The notes: a model not told the origin generated them from the sequence alone. Counted from the first letter of the stretch, positions 17,254 through 24,712 are shown. The stretch: 29,268 bases of DNA from Rhodobiaceae bacterium UBA6963 (GCA_002450335.1 DJZB01000018.1:23582-52849); one strand, 5' to 3'. Made by a program: numbers and translations.

Positions 17254-17292
17254 GTGTCATCTCCTGTTAATAATCAAATAAAATAAGTGCCG

Positions 17293-17325
17293 GCCGGTTG
17301 TGTCCGGCGGTCTTCCCTAACCGCC
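17293..17325 (-). promoter_or_regulatory. two mutually exclusive hairpins in the rpsA leader
   Basis: On the minus strand hairpin A pairs GGCGGT (17320-17325) with ACCGCC (17306-17311) over an 8-base loop. Hairpin B pairs GCCGG (17304-17308) with CCGGC (17293-17297) over ACACAA. The bases 17306-17308 are used by both, so only one hairpin can form at a time. They lie about 30-60 bases upstream of the rpsA AGGAG. They could form a terminator for cmk or an S1-responsive leader; there is no T-run after either. Confidence 0.4.
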
Positions 17326-17377
17326 ACACCATGCGACGGCAAAGAGCTATTATGAAATTACCCGAGCGGTTTGGATT

Positions 17378-18025
17378 TCAGCTGCCGATTGACGTAATCA
17401 GCTTCAGAGCCGCCTCGAATGCGTTTTCTATACCTAAATCTGACGTATCAAGCAAGTGCGCATCTTCAGCCGGGCGTAGGGGCGCGATTGCGCGCTCCAT
17501 ATCTTTTTTATCGCGGGCAATCACAGCTGCCAAAATATCAGCTTCTTTGAGCGCTGGGTCGGTGACTGAAAGTTCAAGCCAGCGTCGATGAGCACGGATT
17601 TCTGGGCTTGCAGTCACAAAAAGTTTGACCGGGGCGTCCGGGCATACAAACGTGCCAATATCCCGTCCGTCCAGTATTGCGCCATCTTTTCCGGCAGGAG
17701 GTGATGCGGCAAAATTGCGCTGTAATTCAAGAATACAAGTTCTGACGTCCTGATGGACGGCGACATCAGCAGCAGCCTGCCCAACCTCTGCACTTCGGAT
17801 GGCGGTATGGTCAATTGCATCAATATTAAGTTTCTTTGCCGCTTCAAGAGATTTTTGGGGGTCTGTCGGATCATTCTCAGCTTGCAAAACAAGCAGAGCA
17901 ACCCCGCGATAAAGAGCGCCGGTATCCAGACAAGCGAAATTAAGATGTTCCCCCAGTTTCTTGGCAAGCGTGCCTTTACCGGCTGCTGCAGGGCCGTCTA
18001 TTGCAATGGGAGAGAGGTAAGACAT
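17378..18025 (-). CDS. cmk: cytidylate kinase
   Basis: This is a 215-residue CMP/dCMP kinase. The P-loop GPAAAGKGT is at residues 11-19 and the conserved DGRDIGT segment binds the nucleotide; the lid carries the RAHRRWLEL-type arginines. I chose ATG 18025 because relatives begin just before the IAIDGPAAAGKG strand. The frame stays open to a TTG at 18043, directly after the aroA stop. The order aroA-cmk-rpsA is conserved in proteobacteria. Confidence 0.95.
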   Translation of the reverse strand: MSYLSPIAIDGPAAAGKGTLAKKLGEHLNFACLDTGALYRGVALLVLQAENDPTDPQKSLEAAKKLNIDAIDHTAIRSAEVGQAAADVAVHQDVRTCILELQRNFAASPPAGKDGAILDGRDIGTFVCPDAPVKLFVTASPEIRAHRRWLELSVTDPALKEADILAAVIARDKKDMERAIAPLRPAEDAHLLDTSDLGIENAFEAALKLITSIGS

Positions 18026-18043
18026 GATTTTAATTATTTCCAA

Positions 18044-19426
18044 CTATTCCGGGATAAATTCTGCGCCCAATGTTGCCATAAGTTCAAAGAAATTTGGGAA
18101 ACTGGTGGCAATCATGCGTGAGTCATCAATGGTTATCGGCTTTTTTGCGTTCAGACCTAAAATCAAAAAGCTCATGGCGATGCGGTGATCAAGATGGGTT
18201 GTGACGGGAACATTACTCTGTAAGCCCGGCACGGGGCCACCACATCCCTCAATCACCAGATCATCTTCGCCCTCAATGACCGTCACGCCACATAATTTTA
18301 GCCCCTCGGCTATAGCGGCGAGTCGGTCACTTTCCTTGACCCTCAACTCGGCCAGTCCATGAAGATGTGTTGTGCCCCTCGCGTAAGCAGCCGCCATTGC
18401 AAGAATGGGGAATTCATCAATCATATCCGGTGCTCTCTCCGGCGGTACGTCAATGCCGACCAAATCAGAACCTTTTACAATATAATCAACGACCTTCTCT
18501 CCGGCGGCATCGCGCATATTTACTTCTTCTATATTGCCGCCCATTTCTCTCAGACAATCCCATAAACCACTTCGATAAGGGTTGACCATGACATTGTTTA
18601 AACGAATTTCTGCGCCTTCGGAGAGCAGACCGGCAACCAAAGGAAATGCTGCAGAGGAAGGGTCGCCCGGCACATGAATGGTTGTGGCTGATAATTCTGT
18701 CTCGCCGGTCAGTTCAATTCTCTGGCCTTTAAAGAGGCCTTTACCCGAATCTTTTCCCTCCGGGGTGAAGGAAATTTTTGCGCCAAACAAGGTGAGCATT
18801 CTTTCTGTGTGGTCGCGCGTTGATTTTTTTTCCGTCACCGCCGTTACACCCGGGGCGCCCAAGCCGGCCAGCAAAATGCAGGACTTCACCTGCGCAGAGG
18901 CGACAGGCAAAACATAATCAATCGGTAAGGCTCTTTGCGGACTGGTCAGCGTGAGCGGTAATTGCCCACGCGCCGCACCGTGAAATTCAAAAACAGCACC
19001 CATTTGCTCCAGTGGTTCAGTTACTCTCCCCATGGGGCGGCGCGAGAGAGATTCGTCGCCAACACATTTGGCCGTGACCGGGCAACCCGTCATGGCGCCA
19101 AGTGTCAGGCGAATCCCGGTGCCGGAATTTCCAAAATCAAGTGCGTCCTCGGGGCTGGTCAGGCCGGAAACACCTCGGCCTGTGACTTCCCATGTGCCAT
19201 CCGGCAGACGCGTGGTTTGTGCGCCCATGGCTTGCATGGCCCTGCCTGTGGCCAGTACGTCGTCGCCTTCGAGCAGTCCGTGAATCCTGGAAGTACCTAT
19301 TGCAAGCGCGGATAAGATAAAGCTTCGATGGGAGATTGATTTATCTCCGGGTAGCTGAATTTCTCCCTTAAAGGATGCCGTTGCACGTTCTGCTGTGACT
19401 GGTTGAGGCGTTTCTTTGTTTTTCAT
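18044..19426 (-). CDS. aroA: 3-phosphoshikimate 1-carboxyvinyltransferase (EPSP synthase)
   Basis: This is a 460-residue EPSP synthase of the shikimate pathway. The N-terminal PGDKSISHR with Lys29, the loop GNSGTGIRL (99-107), ASAQVKS (176-182) and RDHTERML (204-211) are visible. The latter motifs resemble class II enzymes such as CP4. At the position where CP4 has its glyphosate-insensitivity alanine, this protein has glycine, so sensitivity cannot be predicted from class alone. It is the first gene of the aroA-cmk-rpsA unit, divergent from the FYDLN protein gene across an AT-rich gap. Confidence 0.96.
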   Translation of the reverse strand: MKNKETPQPVTAERATASFKGEIQLPGDKSISHRSFILSALAIGTSRIHGLLEGDDVLATGRAMQAMGAQTTRLPDGTWEVTGRGVSGLTSPEDALDFGNSGTGIRLTLGAMTGCPVTAKCVGDESLSRRPMGRVTEPLEQMGAVFEFHGAARGQLPLTLTSPQRALPIDYVLPVASAQVKSCILLAGLGAPGVTAVTEKKSTRDHTERMLTLFGAKISFTPEGKDSGKGLFKGQRIELTGETELSATTIHVPGDPSSAAFPLVAGLLSEGAEIRLNNVMVNPYRSGLWDCLREMGGNIEEVNMRDAAGEKVVDYIVKGSDLVGIDVPPERAPDMIDEFPILAMAAAYARGTTHLHGLAELRVKESDRLAAIAEGLKLCGVTVIEGEDDLVIEGCGGPVPGLQSNVPVTTHLDHRIAMSFLILGLNAKKPITIDDSRMIATSFPNFFELMATLGAEFIPE

Positions 19427-19483
19427 GACGGTAGTTTAATATTTAATAATGTTAAGAAAAATTAAAATTCAATATATTAGCTT

Positions 19484-19489
19484 TTGACA
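19484..19489 (+). promoter_or_regulatory. consensus -35 box before the FYDLN protein gene
   Basis: A perfect TTGACA hexamer lies in the aroA/FYDLN divergent gap. No good -10 box is visible 16-18 bp downstream. If it is used, the transcript would start near 19515-19520, which excludes a GTG start at 19503 and favours the GTG at 19545. Confidence 0.35.
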
Positions 19490-19544
19490 GGGGCTTTTCC
19501 TTGTGGCAATGGAAAAAAGTGGAATTCTTGCTGGAGTAATAAAA

Positions 19545-19964
19545 GTGTCCAAAGAAGTTTCAAAAGGAAAGCTTGGTGTAAAGCGCATTTGCGGTTCTTG
19601 CGGTGCAAAATTTTATGATTTGGGTAAAACCCCAATCATTTGTCCCAAATGTGGAACCCCATATGAAGAAGCTGCTACGCCTGCTAAAGCGTCTGCACCT
19701 GTTGCGCCGGTTAAAGAAAAGCCGGTGGTGGAAGAGGTTGCGTTGGAATCAGATGATGCGGCAGACTCTGATGATGTCGAAGTCGTTGCTGATGATGACA
19801 CAACTGTATCATTGGAAGATGCGATTGAAGACGATCTCAGTGAAGACGAGGAAGATGAACTTGACGAACTGAAAGAGTTTGATGAGTTTGAAGAAGATTT
19901 CGAAGAAGACGATATCGATGAGGACGACAGCGATGTCGCGCTTATTGATGATAATGAAGAATAA
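19545..19964 (+). CDS. FYDLN-family zinc-ribbon acidic protein (TIGR02300-like)
   Basis: This alphaproteobacterial family has no established function. The N-terminal domain is a four-cysteine zinc ribbon (Cys16, Cys19, Cys33, Cys36) around the FYDLGKTPIICPKCG signature. The rest, about 95 residues, is Ala/Val-rich and then extremely acidic, and probably disordered. I chose GTG 19545 because it has GGAG eight bases upstream and gives the usual family N-terminus. The frame is open to another GTG at 19503, which would add 14 residues. It lies alone between divergent aroA and tRNA-Ala. Confidence 0.85.
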   Translation: MSKEVSKGKLGVKRICGSCGAKFYDLGKTPIICPKCGTPYEEAATPAKASAPVAPVKEKPVVEEVALESDDAADSDDVEVVADDDTTVSLEDAIEDDLSEDEEDELDELKEFDEFEEDFEEDDIDEDDSDVALIDDNEE

Positions 19965-20042
19965 GCTTTTTGTTATCCTAAAACCTTCATAAAATCTTCT
20001 TGATTGACACTGCTAAATTACCTAAGTTCCGCACAATCTTAG

Positions 20043-20064
20043 ACGGTTTAAGCTTATTTACCGT
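20043..20064 (+). terminator. weak hairpin before tRNA-Ala
   Basis: ACGGT (20043-20047) can pair with ACCGT (20060-20064), enclosing the small palindrome TAAGCTTA, and is followed by TTTT. It lies about 80 bases after the FYDLN protein stop. It is short and AT-rich, so termination here is only possible. The rest of the 19965-20094 gap shows a TTGACA at 20004-20009 without a convincing -10 box. Confidence 0.25.
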
Positions 20065-20094
20065 TTTGATGTATCGGCTTGATATATCACTTTG

Positions 20095-20170
<76 letters not shown>

Positions 20171-20199
20171 TTCTTCTTTTACAGTACGGTTATCCAGCT

Positions 20200-20415
20200 T
20201 TAAAATAGCTCAGCAATATCAATCTTGAATGTATCGGCTATCTTTTTGATGTTCTCAAGTGAGACATTACGTTCCCCGCGTTCAACGGCGCCAATGTAAG
20301 TCCTGTGCAAGCCACACTCAAAAGCGAAGTATTCCTGTGACCAACCTTTTTCGGTTCGTAAGGCTCTGACGCGTGCCCCGAATATCTTTTTAATGTTATT
20401 TTCAAAGGCTTTCAT
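20200..20415 (-). CDS. small XRE-family HTH regulator
   Basis: This is a 71-residue protein made up almost entirely of a Cro/CI-type helix-turn-helix (about residues 11-66, with WSQEYFAFECGLHRTYIGAVERG as helices 2-3). Such one-domain proteins serve as phage, plasmid, antitoxin or restriction-modification controller regulators; no restriction gene is nearby. It is divergent from a small membrane protein gene, and a perfect 7-bp inverted repeat lies just before its ATG, suggesting autoregulation. It ends 30 bp after tRNA-Ala, a common place for acquired DNA. Confidence 0.85.
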   Translation of the reverse strand: MKAFENNIKKIFGARVRALRTEKGWSQEYFAFECGLHRTYIGAVERGERNVSLENIKKIADTFKIDIAELF

Positions 20416-20419
20416 ACCG

Positions 20420-20461
20420 TCATCAAAATATCTTGATGAATTTATATCTACAGACTATATG
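20420..20461. promoter_or_regulatory. operator-like inverted repeat and divergent promoters
   Basis: TCATCAA (20420-20426) and TTGATGA (20433-20439) form a perfect inverted repeat with a 6-bp spacer. On the plus strand, TTGATG within the right arm and TATATG (20456-20461) are 17 bp apart and could drive the small membrane protein gene. On the minus strand TTGAAA and TATAAA lie just upstream of the repeat with a short 15-bp spacing and could drive the regulator. A protein bound at the repeat would affect both directions. Confidence 0.45.
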
Positions 20462-20492
20462 TTTCAATTAATTATCCAAGGTTTGACAGGCA

Positions 20493-20681
20493 ATGACAGG
20501 AAATTATAATTTTTGGGCAGATGTGTTGAACAAATACAGCCAATTGACACCTTGGGTTCAAACCATATTGGGGCTGTCGACATTAGGTGGGGTGTTGGGT
20601 TTAGCGCATTTCCTGAAGGAAATTGTGGTGGTTATTATGCATCCTTTTTATAGGTTCAAGGATGACATTAAAAAAAACTAG
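20493..20681 (+). CDS. hypothetical small single-helix membrane protein
   Basis: I do not recognise this 62-residue protein. A polar N-terminus rich in Asn, Trp and Tyr is followed by one or two hydrophobic segments (about residues 21-49, with a glycine-rich turn at GLSTLGGVLGL) and a charged tail ending in KKN. AAGG about 10 bases before the ATG can act as ribosome-binding site. Its divergent pairing with the XRE regulator suggests a regulated two-gene module; a toxin, holin-like or immunity role is speculation. Its TAG stop overlaps the convergent ptsN stop in CTAG (20678-20681). Confidence 0.6.
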   Translation: MTGNYNFWADVLNKYSQLTPWVQTILGLSTLGGVLGLAHFLKEIVVVIMHPFYRFKDDIKKN

Positions 20682-21136
20682 CTGGTGATATCCGGGTCGG
20701 TCAGCAGGGCATAAATGGCATCAGCGTGGGTGGCATTTCTAATTTTTTCGACAACATTATCATCCCGCATAAGACGAGAAATCGTTGCCAATGCCTTGAG
20801 ATGCTGTGCCCCCGCCGTCGTTGGCGCGAGCAATAAGAACACGAGATCTACCGGTTCTTGGTCAATGGCATCAAAAGGTACCGGTCGCTCCAACAGCACA
20901 AAAAAACCAATAAGTTCTTCTAGGGCTTCATTTTTACCATGTGGGATGGCGACCCCATGACCGACACCGGTCGAGCCGAGTTTTTCACGCGTCAAAAGTG
21001 TGTCCATGAGGTCATGGGCATCAAGCTGTGTGTGCTCGGCGGCAAGTTCCGTGAGAAATTGCAATATCTGTTTTTTTCCAGATGCCTTCACGCCCGCTAA
21101 AACGCGGTCGGGGCTTAAAAATTCCGACAATTGCAT
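20678..21136 (-). CDS. ptsN: nitrogen PTS enzyme IIA (PtsN)
   Basis: This is a 152-residue EIIA-Ntr protein. The phosphorylated His66 lies in the canonical VAIPHGKN motif. In proteobacteria PtsN is phosphorylated by the Ptsp-NPr chain and adjusts potassium and nitrogen responses by binding partner proteins. It is the last gene after hpf in the rnd-lpt cluster. A 12-bp perfect palindrome sits ten bases upstream. Confidence 0.95.
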   Translation of the reverse strand: MQLSEFLSPDRVLAGVKASGKKQILQFLTELAAEHTQLDAHDLMDTLLTREKLGSTGVGHGVAIPHGKNEALEELIGFFVLLERPVPFDAIDQEPVDLVFLLLAPTTAGAQHLKALATISRLMRDDNVVEKIRNATHADAIYALLTDPDITS

Positions 21137-21145
21137 TGTTCAGAT

Positions 21146-21157
21146 AGACTCGAGTCT
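21146..21157 (-). promoter_or_regulatory. 12-bp palindrome upstream of ptsN
   Basis: AGACTCGAGTCT is a perfect palindrome. It lies in the 59-bp hpf-ptsN gap, overlapping the region where the ptsN ribosome-binding site should be. It could be an operator or, as RNA, a 4-bp stem with a TCGA loop. Confidence 0.3.
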
Positions 21158-21195
21158 TCCTATATGCTGGCTATGTACTGGCTTTTAGCCCGCAA

Positions 21196-21771
21196 CTAAT
21201 TGGCATTTTCCTCAGGGTCAATCCAGCCGATATTCCCGTCAGGACGACGGTGGACGATGTTCAGCCTACCGTGACTGCCATTTCTGAAAATCAGAAAATC
21301 CTCATGCGATATTTCCATTTGCATGACGGCTTCACTTACGGAGAGTTCTGGCACAGAAATACTGTTCTCCGCAATAGTAATTGGTGACCATTCTTCCGGT
21401 AATTCTTCATTTTCCGGCTCCGGTGCGATGATCCGAGAAGTTGCATTAAGCTGGTCTACTCGCTTACCGCCATGAATATGATGGTTTTTCAAGCGTCTTT
21501 TATAACGACGTAATTGCTTTTCGGCTTTTTGAAGGGCGGTATCAAAACAGGCGTAAATATCATCATTATCGGCGCTGGATTTAATCAGCAGGCCAGAATC
21601 AAGATGAATGGTGCAATCGGCTCGAAAAAAATGTCCCTGTTTTGAAAATATAATATTTGTCTCTGCGCCGCGCTCAAAATATTTGCTGATGGATGCCTCG
21701 ATATTATTTTCAACATGCTCTCTGAGCGCTTCGCCAGTATCGATATGCTTGCCGGTGATTTTTATTTGCAT
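21196..21771 (-). CDS. hpf: ribosome hibernation promoting factor, long form
   Basis: This is a 191-residue long-form HPF. Residues 1 to about 100 form the HPF/RaiA domain (MQIKITGKHIDTGEALREHV at the start), which blocks the decoding centre. After a linker, about 128-190 is the C-terminal dimerisation domain (VSEAVMQMEISHEDFLIFRN) that joins two ribosomes into 100S particles. A GGAG ribosome-binding site precedes ATG 21771. In many proteobacteria rpoN lies between lptB and this gene; here only 53 bp separate them. Confidence 0.94.
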   Translation of the reverse strand: MQIKITGKHIDTGEALREHVENNIEASISKYFERGAETNIIFSKQGHFFRADCTIHLDSGLLIKSSADNDDIYACFDTALQKAEKQLRRYKRRLKNHHIHGGKRVDQLNATSRIIAPEPENEELPEEWSPITIAENSISVPELSVSEAVMQMEISHEDFLIFRNGSHGRLNIVHRRPDGNIGWIDPEENAN

Positions 21772-21824
21772 TTTTCTCTCCTTTACGCCTGTCGTTTAAA
21801 TCTGATTATTTCAATCCGTGAACT

Positions 21825-22607
21825 CTATAGTTCAAACCCTTCCCCGAGATAAAGCCTACGAACATCATCATTTCTGATAATTTCTTCCGGTTTGCCGTCT
21901 GTCAGTACATGACCGTCATGAACAATAATGGCCCTGTCAATAATCCCCAATGTTTCACGGACATTATGGTCAGTAATCAAAACGCCCACACTGCGGTTTT
22001 TCAACATCGAGACAAGTTCGCGAATATCATTCACCGCAATCGGGTCAATGCCTGCGAAAGGCTCATCCAACAGTAAATAAGACGGGTCGGTAGCCAGCGC
22101 ACGAGCAATTTCTACGCGTCGTCTCTCGCCGCCGGATAAAGAGACGCCTTTATGATGGCGCAAATGTTCAATGGAAAATTCTGTGAGCAGATTTTCGAGT
22201 TTTTTATGGCGCAACCCAATATCCGGCTCAACGACTTCTAAAATGGCCAAAATATTATCCTCAACAGACAAGCCTCGGAAAACTGAAGCCTCTTGAGGGA
22301 GATAGCCAATGCCGAGCCGGGCACGGCGATACATGGGGAGTTCTGTAACATCTTCACCATCCAGCAGGATGCTCCCGCTATCGACTGGTATTTGCCCTGT
22401 AATCATATAAAAACAGGTGGTTTTGCCGGCCCCGTTGGGGCCCAAAATGCCAACAGACTCCCCACGAGAAACATTCAGCGATACGTCGCGAACCACCGGT
22501 CTTTTATCAAAAGACTTGCCAATGCCCCGTACAATCAGACCTGAAGAGTTGTCAGAGAAGTCTGTTCTCGTGTTGGTGTCATTCGTTTTGTTTTGTTGAT
22601 TTAACAA
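21825..22607 (-). CDS. lptB: LPS export ABC transporter ATP-binding protein LptB
   Basis: This is a 260-residue ABC ATPase that powers LPS extraction through LptFG. Walker A GPNGAGKTT is at 56-64, the signature LSGGERRR near 157-164, Walker B YLLLDEPFAGID follows, and the switch histidine is in LITDHNVRET. The start is TTG 22607 with CGAGG six bases upstream, and the first 20 residues are an Asn/Thr-rich extension. The 79-bp gap after lptA carries two copies of a heptamer that is also clustered upstream of rnd. Confidence 0.96.
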   Translation of the reverse strand: MLNQQNKTNDTNTRTDFSDNSSGLIVRGIGKSFDKRPVVRDVSLNVSRGESVGILGPNGAGKTTCFYMITGQIPVDSGSILLDGEDVTELPMYRRARLGIGYLPQEASVFRGLSVEDNILAILEVVEPDIGLRHKKLENLLTEFSIEHLRHHKGVSLSGGERRRVEIARALATDPSYLLLDEPFAGIDPIAVNDIRELVSMLKNRSVGVLITDHNVRETLGIIDRAIIVHDGHVLTDGKPEEIIRNDDVRRLYLGEGFEL

Positions 22608-22661
22608 GATATACCTCGATTAAAGTCTAGCCAATCTCGGCAAATGTACAAGCCTCTCATG

Positions 22662-22683
22662 GCTGATAAATTGGCACCTGATA
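22662..22683. repeat. paired (C/G)CTGATA heptamers upstream of lptB
   Basis: GCTGATA (22662-22668) and CCTGATA (22677-22683) are in the same orientation with starts 15 bp apart, in the lptA-lptB gap. The same pair with the same spacing occurs at 24639-24660. A possible lptB promoter (TTGTAC, 16 bp, TAGACT) lies between these sites and the start codon. Confidence 0.45.
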
Positions 22684-22686
22684 TTA

Positions 22687-23229
22687 TTATTTTTGGCCCG
22701 GTGTAAAGACGCCGCGTACCCGGCTGTCGGGCTGTTGAGGGTCTGCGGTTAATGTACCAATTCCGGTCAATGTATCGATAATCAACTTACGCCCCTCAAG
22801 CCTGCTGCCATTTTGAGTCAGTGTCACCTTATCGCCCATGGTAATGGTTTTCTGATCAATGTCATAAGCTGCCCAGTCGCCATTTGCGCGCTGACCATTT
22901 TCTGAAATTATCATAACATTCCCGCTAACATTAATATTACCGACTTGTCCTTTTTGATTTTCTATAACTGCCTTTTCACTTTGCAATAAAAGAGGCCCTT
23001 GCGACGCAAGCACATTGCCGCTCAAAATTGCCTGACGGTTACCTGTTTCATTATCCAGCTCAATATCTAACCTGTCGGTTTTAAGAGAAATTTCGGCCTT
23101 GGCGTCTGTTTTGAAAAAATGACTTGAACTTGTTTGTGCACTTGCATGCTGGCTGGTAAAGCCAACAAGAACCGCACCCAATATTATAGGCGTGATGGAT
23201 ACATTTAATTTTCTGAAACTGTTTCTCAT
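22687..23229 (-). CDS. lptA: LPS transport periplasmic protein LptA
   Basis: This is a 180-residue OstA/LptA-family beta-jellyroll protein that forms the periplasmic LPS bridge. An N-terminal signal peptide is visible (basic start, hydrophobic PIILGAVLVGF, likely cleavage after the Ala of HASA). The body carries LSGNVLASQGPLLLQSEKAVIE-type strands typical of the family. The ATG overlaps the lptC stop as ATGA (23226-23229), so the two are translationally coupled. Confidence 0.9.
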   Translation of the reverse strand: MRNSFRKLNVSITPIILGAVLVGFTSQHASAQTSSSHFFKTDAKAEISLKTDRLDIELDNETGNRQAILSGNVLASQGPLLLQSEKAVIENQKGQVGNINVSGNVMIISENGQRANGDWAAYDIDQKTITMGDKVTLTQNGSRLEGRKLIIDTLTGIGTLTADPQQPDSRVRGVFTPGQK

Positions 23230-23885
23230 CGCGAATGCCCACTATTTTGCTGGGTAATGCGAATAGTCACATCGCCGATAAAGGAAAGGTGATGAGCGTC
23301 CGGCTGTAAAAGCATTTTGTCAGCGCGGAAGCGACCAATAGGGCCTTCACCAGTGATTTCCTTATCTGTATGTGCCGTCCTTTTTTGAAAATCCACATTC
23401 AAATCTTGCATATCCATCTGGTATCCGTTGGACATAATCAGAGAAACAGGAAGTGTGTCGCCATTGATTTGGGTTTGTGTAAGGGTGAGGGTTTTTTGCG
23501 CCCGTAGCATGTCGCCTTTGGGTGCAACAAGCTCGATTAAAATATTATTTCGGCTAGTCATTGAGGCGCGAATGTTGTCGAGATAAACCCGCCCGGGATT
23601 TGCTAAATCTTCCCTGGCAGTTGCTGCTGACAGGTCAAAAGGCTCACCATTTTCACTTGAGTCGGAAAAGACCGGATTTTGGATAACCACCCCCTCATTT
23701 GTGAGGGCGGCATTTTCAAATCTGATTGGTATATTTGCTGTATTGGGTCGAACGAGGAAAAAGATAACAACCAGCAAAAGCCCTGCGGTTACTGGCAGAG
23801 CAATTCTTAGTTGTCTAACTCTTTTGGAATAACGCTGGGTGCGGGAACCTTTATCTTTTTGTTGGCGCGGGGCTGTATCCGTCAT
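23226..23885 (-). CDS. lptC: LPS export system protein LptC
   Basis: This is a 219-residue bitopic inner-membrane protein. A basic cytoplasmic N-terminus (about 27 residues) is followed by a single membrane helix (about 28-45) and a periplasmic beta-jellyroll domain. LptC receives LPS from LptBFG and passes it to LptA. Sequence conservation in this family is low, so the assignment rests mainly on topology, the beta-rich pattern and its place directly before lptA and lptB. Confidence 0.88.
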   Translation of the reverse strand: MTDTAPRQQKDKGSRTQRYSKRVRQLRIALPVTAGLLLVVIFFLVRPNTANIPIRFENAALTNEGVVIQNPVFSDSSENGEPFDLSAATAREDLANPGRVYLDNIRASMTSRNNILIELVAPKGDMLRAQKTLTLTQTQINGDTLPVSLIMSNGYQMDMQDLNVDFQKRTAHTDKEITGEGPIGRFRADKMLLQPDAHHLSFIGDVTIRITQQNSGHSR

Positions 23886-23909
23886 GCTCAGTTATTTTGT
23901 CCTCACCCC

Positions 23910-24524
23910 TTAATGGTGTGAGAAAATATCCATATCTTCCCAGCCGGCAATATCCATCGCCGCGCGCACCAGAACAAAATCGAAGCAGGCCATGGCCATA
24001 TCCAGTCGACCTTCGCGTTCCAAAATTTTTGTCAACTCAAGTTGGAGTTGGTGCAGGTAAAGCACGTCAGATGCCGCATATTGAAGTTGGGCATCGCTTA
24101 ATTCATCGGCGCCCCAATCTGAGCTTTGTTGTTGTTTGGAGAGGTCCACACTGAGCAATTCGCGGCACAAATCTTTTAACCCGTGACGGTCGGTATAGGT
24201 GCGCGCCAGTTTGGAACCGATTTTTGTGCACCATAAAGGCGCGCAATGAACTCTGAGATAATGCGCGATAACCGCGACATCAAAACGAGCATAATGGAAA
24301 ATCTTCACCACATTACGGTCGCCAAGCAGTTTTTTCAGATTTGGCGCTTCATAGGTTTCGCGGTCCAGCTGAACAATATGCGCCGTGCCGTCTCCTACCG
24401 AGAGTTGCACCAGACACAGCTTGTCACGCAATGTTTTCAGGCCAAGGGTTTCCGTATCCACAGCGACGCTGCCCGTAAAGGTTACATCGTCCGGCAAATC
24501 ACCTTTGTGAAACATAATACTCAT
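23910..24524 (-). CDS. rnd: ribonuclease D-like 3'-5' exonuclease, catalytic domain only
   Basis: This is a 204-residue DEDDy exonuclease. The metal-binding residues are Asp23 and Glu25 (AVDTETLGL), Asp82 (HYARFDVAVI) and Tyr149/Asp153 (YAASDVLYL). It lacks the HRDC domains of E. coli RNase D (375 residues); the short form before lptC is common in alphaproteobacteria. Such enzymes trim stable RNA 3' ends. It is the first gene of rnd-lptC-lptA-lptB-hpf-ptsN, and its upstream gap contains a cluster of repeated heptamers. Confidence 0.9.
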   Translation of the reverse strand: MSIMFHKGDLPDDVTFTGSVAVDTETLGLKTLRDKLCLVQLSVGDGTAHIVQLDRETYEAPNLKKLLGDRNVVKIFHYARFDVAVIAHYLRVHCAPLWCTKIGSKLARTYTDRHGLKDLCRELLSVDLSKQQQSSDWGADELSDAQLQYAASDVLYLHQLQLELTKILEREGRLDMAMACFDFVLVRAAMDIAGWEDMDIFSHH

Positions 24525-24537
24525 GGGTCAAAACCTT

Positions 24538-24660
24538 CCTGATATCAGCGGGTAAATTAGATTATTACTATAATGACTTTATAACAGTGTTTGGTTATCA
24601 GGTCATCTTACAGGTGAGAACTAAGTGAAATTATTCAGCCTGATACATAGTTAGCTGATA
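24538..24660. repeat. cluster of five (C/G)CTGATA heptamers upstream of rnd
   Basis: The 188-bp gap before rnd has CCTGATA (24538-24544) overlapping TATCAGC (24543-24549) to give the palindrome CTGATATCAG, then TATCAGG (24596-24602), CCTGATA (24639-24645) and GCTGATA (24654-24660). The TATCAGC/GCTGATA and TATCAGG/CCTGATA pairs are nested inverted repeats. The first palindrome lies next to the rnd ribosome-binding site. Nothing else is recognisable in this gap, and no clean promoter was found. Confidence 0.5.
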
Positions 24661-24712
24661 ATAAGGTTGTGCATCATTTGGTATTATGTTTTCGAGATAA
24701 TGAAGTGGCTAC

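Noticed and set aside
20171..20677. Integrated element with attachment repeats at tRNA-Ala
   Set aside because: No integrase gene and no repeat of the tRNA 3' end were seen before ptsN; only the small two-gene pair is present.
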